From CAJBVW01 sp964457335 (GTDB taxonomy: Bacteria > Myxococcota_A > UBA796 > SXON01): a stretch of 64,000 bases of DNA. Positions 63,467 to 64,000 of this stretch are shown here, one piece after another. The stretch's first letter is position 1; every line of letters begins with the position of its first letter. The stretch is taken from NCBI GenBank assembly GCA_964457335.1, contig CAYWGD010000002.1:186001-250000 (forward strand). Reading direction: 5' to 3'. Below the pieces are notes generated by a model. The model did not search any database, was not told the origin of the DNA, and saw only the letters and a list, made by a program, of their open reading frames with translations. The position numbers and the translations under genes were made by a program.

Positions 63467-64000
63467 TCAGAGGTCCGTGCCGAACACGTCGAGGTAGACG
63501 CCGTAGAGGCCGTCCTCGTCGAGCTTCTCGATGGACACGACCTCGGGGCTGATCCCGATGCCGAAGCCGCCCACGTCGCCGAGCGCGTCGCCCAGGTCGA
63601 AGGAGAGCTGCCCGCCGAGGAGCCCCGCGAGGCTCTCGACCACCGCGCCGAGCTGGCTCTCGACGGACTCGAGCTCGTACTGCTCGGCGCCGTAGGAGAG
63701 CACCGCCACGTCGCGCACGTCGAAGTCCGCGGACACCTCCGTGCCGTCGAGCGTCAGGTCGACGACGGCGAAGACGCTGGCGTCGAGCCAGTCGACGCAG
63801 TCGCCGCCCAGCACCGTGTCGATGTCGACGCGGAGGTCCGGCAGGTAGGCGCGCGCGAGCGGCTGGCCCTGGCCCTCGACCATGCGGATCACCCGCGCCT
63901 CGCCGACGTGGATCCCGAGGCAGTAGCCGTTCGCCTCGTCGGGCATCTCGTTGCCGCCGTCGAGCGAGGCGATGCCGCTGCCGAGGAGCTCGCCGTACTC
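63467..64000 (-). CDS. partial gene of unknown function, 5' end beyond window
   Basis: The C-terminal 177 residues of a protein, open to the right edge of the window. The visible part is acidic and beta-rich (MPDEANGYCLGIHVGEARVIRMVEG, VDIDTVLGGDCVDWLDASVFAVVDLTLDGTEVSADF) and ends in GLYGVYLDVFGTDL. A Cys pair is visible (Cys in NGYCLG and GGDCVD). It looks like a secreted or surface lipoprotein, but the signal region is missing. Function unknown. It lies 63 bases upstream of the Lys/Ala-rich gene and points the same way. Confidence 0.7.
   Translation of the reverse strand, partial: EYGELLGSGIASLDGGNEMPDEANGYCLGIHVGEARVIRMVEGQGQPLARAYLPDLRVDIDTVLGGDCVDWLDASVFAVVDLTLDGTEVSADFDVRDVAVLSYGAEQYELESVESQLGAVVESLAGLLGGQLSFDLGDALGDVGGFGIGISPEVVSIEKLDEDGLYGVYLDVFGTDL

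Overview
This window is a GC-rich (roughly 70% or more by eye), gene-dense bacterial chromosome segment. The gene content points to Myxococcota or a related former deltaproteobacterium. It has Asp-Thr-repeat lipoproteins, a Ser/Thr kinase fused to ATPase and TPR regions, a palindromic LexA box of the CTGAAC...GTTCAG type, NtrC-type control, and many overlapping genes with GTG or TTG starts. No rRNA, tRNA, CRISPR array or prophage was seen.

Layout. 1-3.4 kb: dnaK and dnaJ. 3.4-12 kb: a tightly overlapped Bat-type operon (MoxR ATPase, DUF58, BatA, a BatB-BatC fusion, BatD, BatE-like) ending in a small lipoprotein. 12-14.2 kb: a B12-binding radical SAM enzyme and a GNAT acetyltransferase. 14.3-17.4 kb, minus strand: a sigma-54 response regulator and its histidine kinase. 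17.5-20.6 kb: two PpiC/SurA chaperones and pdxA. 20.6-21.6 kb: a decayed IS110 transposase. 21.6-23.4 kb, minus: three small tandem lipoproteins. 23.4-28.9 kb, minus: a membrane operon (DUF1450-like, DUF423, NfeD-like, two flotillin-like SPFH proteins, HflX). 29.1-34.7 kb: a LexA-controlled mutasome operon in which imuB and dnaE2 form one continuous reading frame. 34.7-41 kb: a lysyl-oxidase-like lipoprotein, a HEAT-like lipoprotein, an FAD oxidoreductase, a DRE-TIM aldolase-type enzyme and an EEP-family hydrolase. 41.2-49.6 kb: one giant gene (2791 aa) with a Gly-rich repeat N-terminus, coiled coil, a long amphipathic helical region like that of DUF4157/eCIS-associated proteins, and a C-terminal calpain-type cysteine protease. 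49.6-51.2 kb: two genes of unknown function. 51.3-58.1 kb: glucokinase on the minus strand, then HEAT, HD-domain and paired M16 peptidase genes. 58.2-61.7 kb, minus: the kinase-ATPase-TPR protein. 61.7-64 kb, minus: a Lys/Ala-rich low-complexity protein and a partial gene.

The two strongest novelties are (1) the in-frame ImuB-DnaE2 fusion with a PPPDP-repeat linker, a single-chain form of a normally separate SOS mutasome, and (2) the giant calpain-tipped protein. A second candidate that may belong with the giant protein is the Lys/Ala-rich protein 12 kb away, which has a similar GN-x-x-V N-terminal motif. Both could be cargo or effectors of a contractile injection system encoded elsewhere; no injection-system structural gene is in this window. 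Smaller points are an apparent AUC start codon for hflX, a LexA box next to the imuA start that suggests a leaderless SOS transcript, and a set of TGATACA/TGTATCA hairpins at convergent gene ends.
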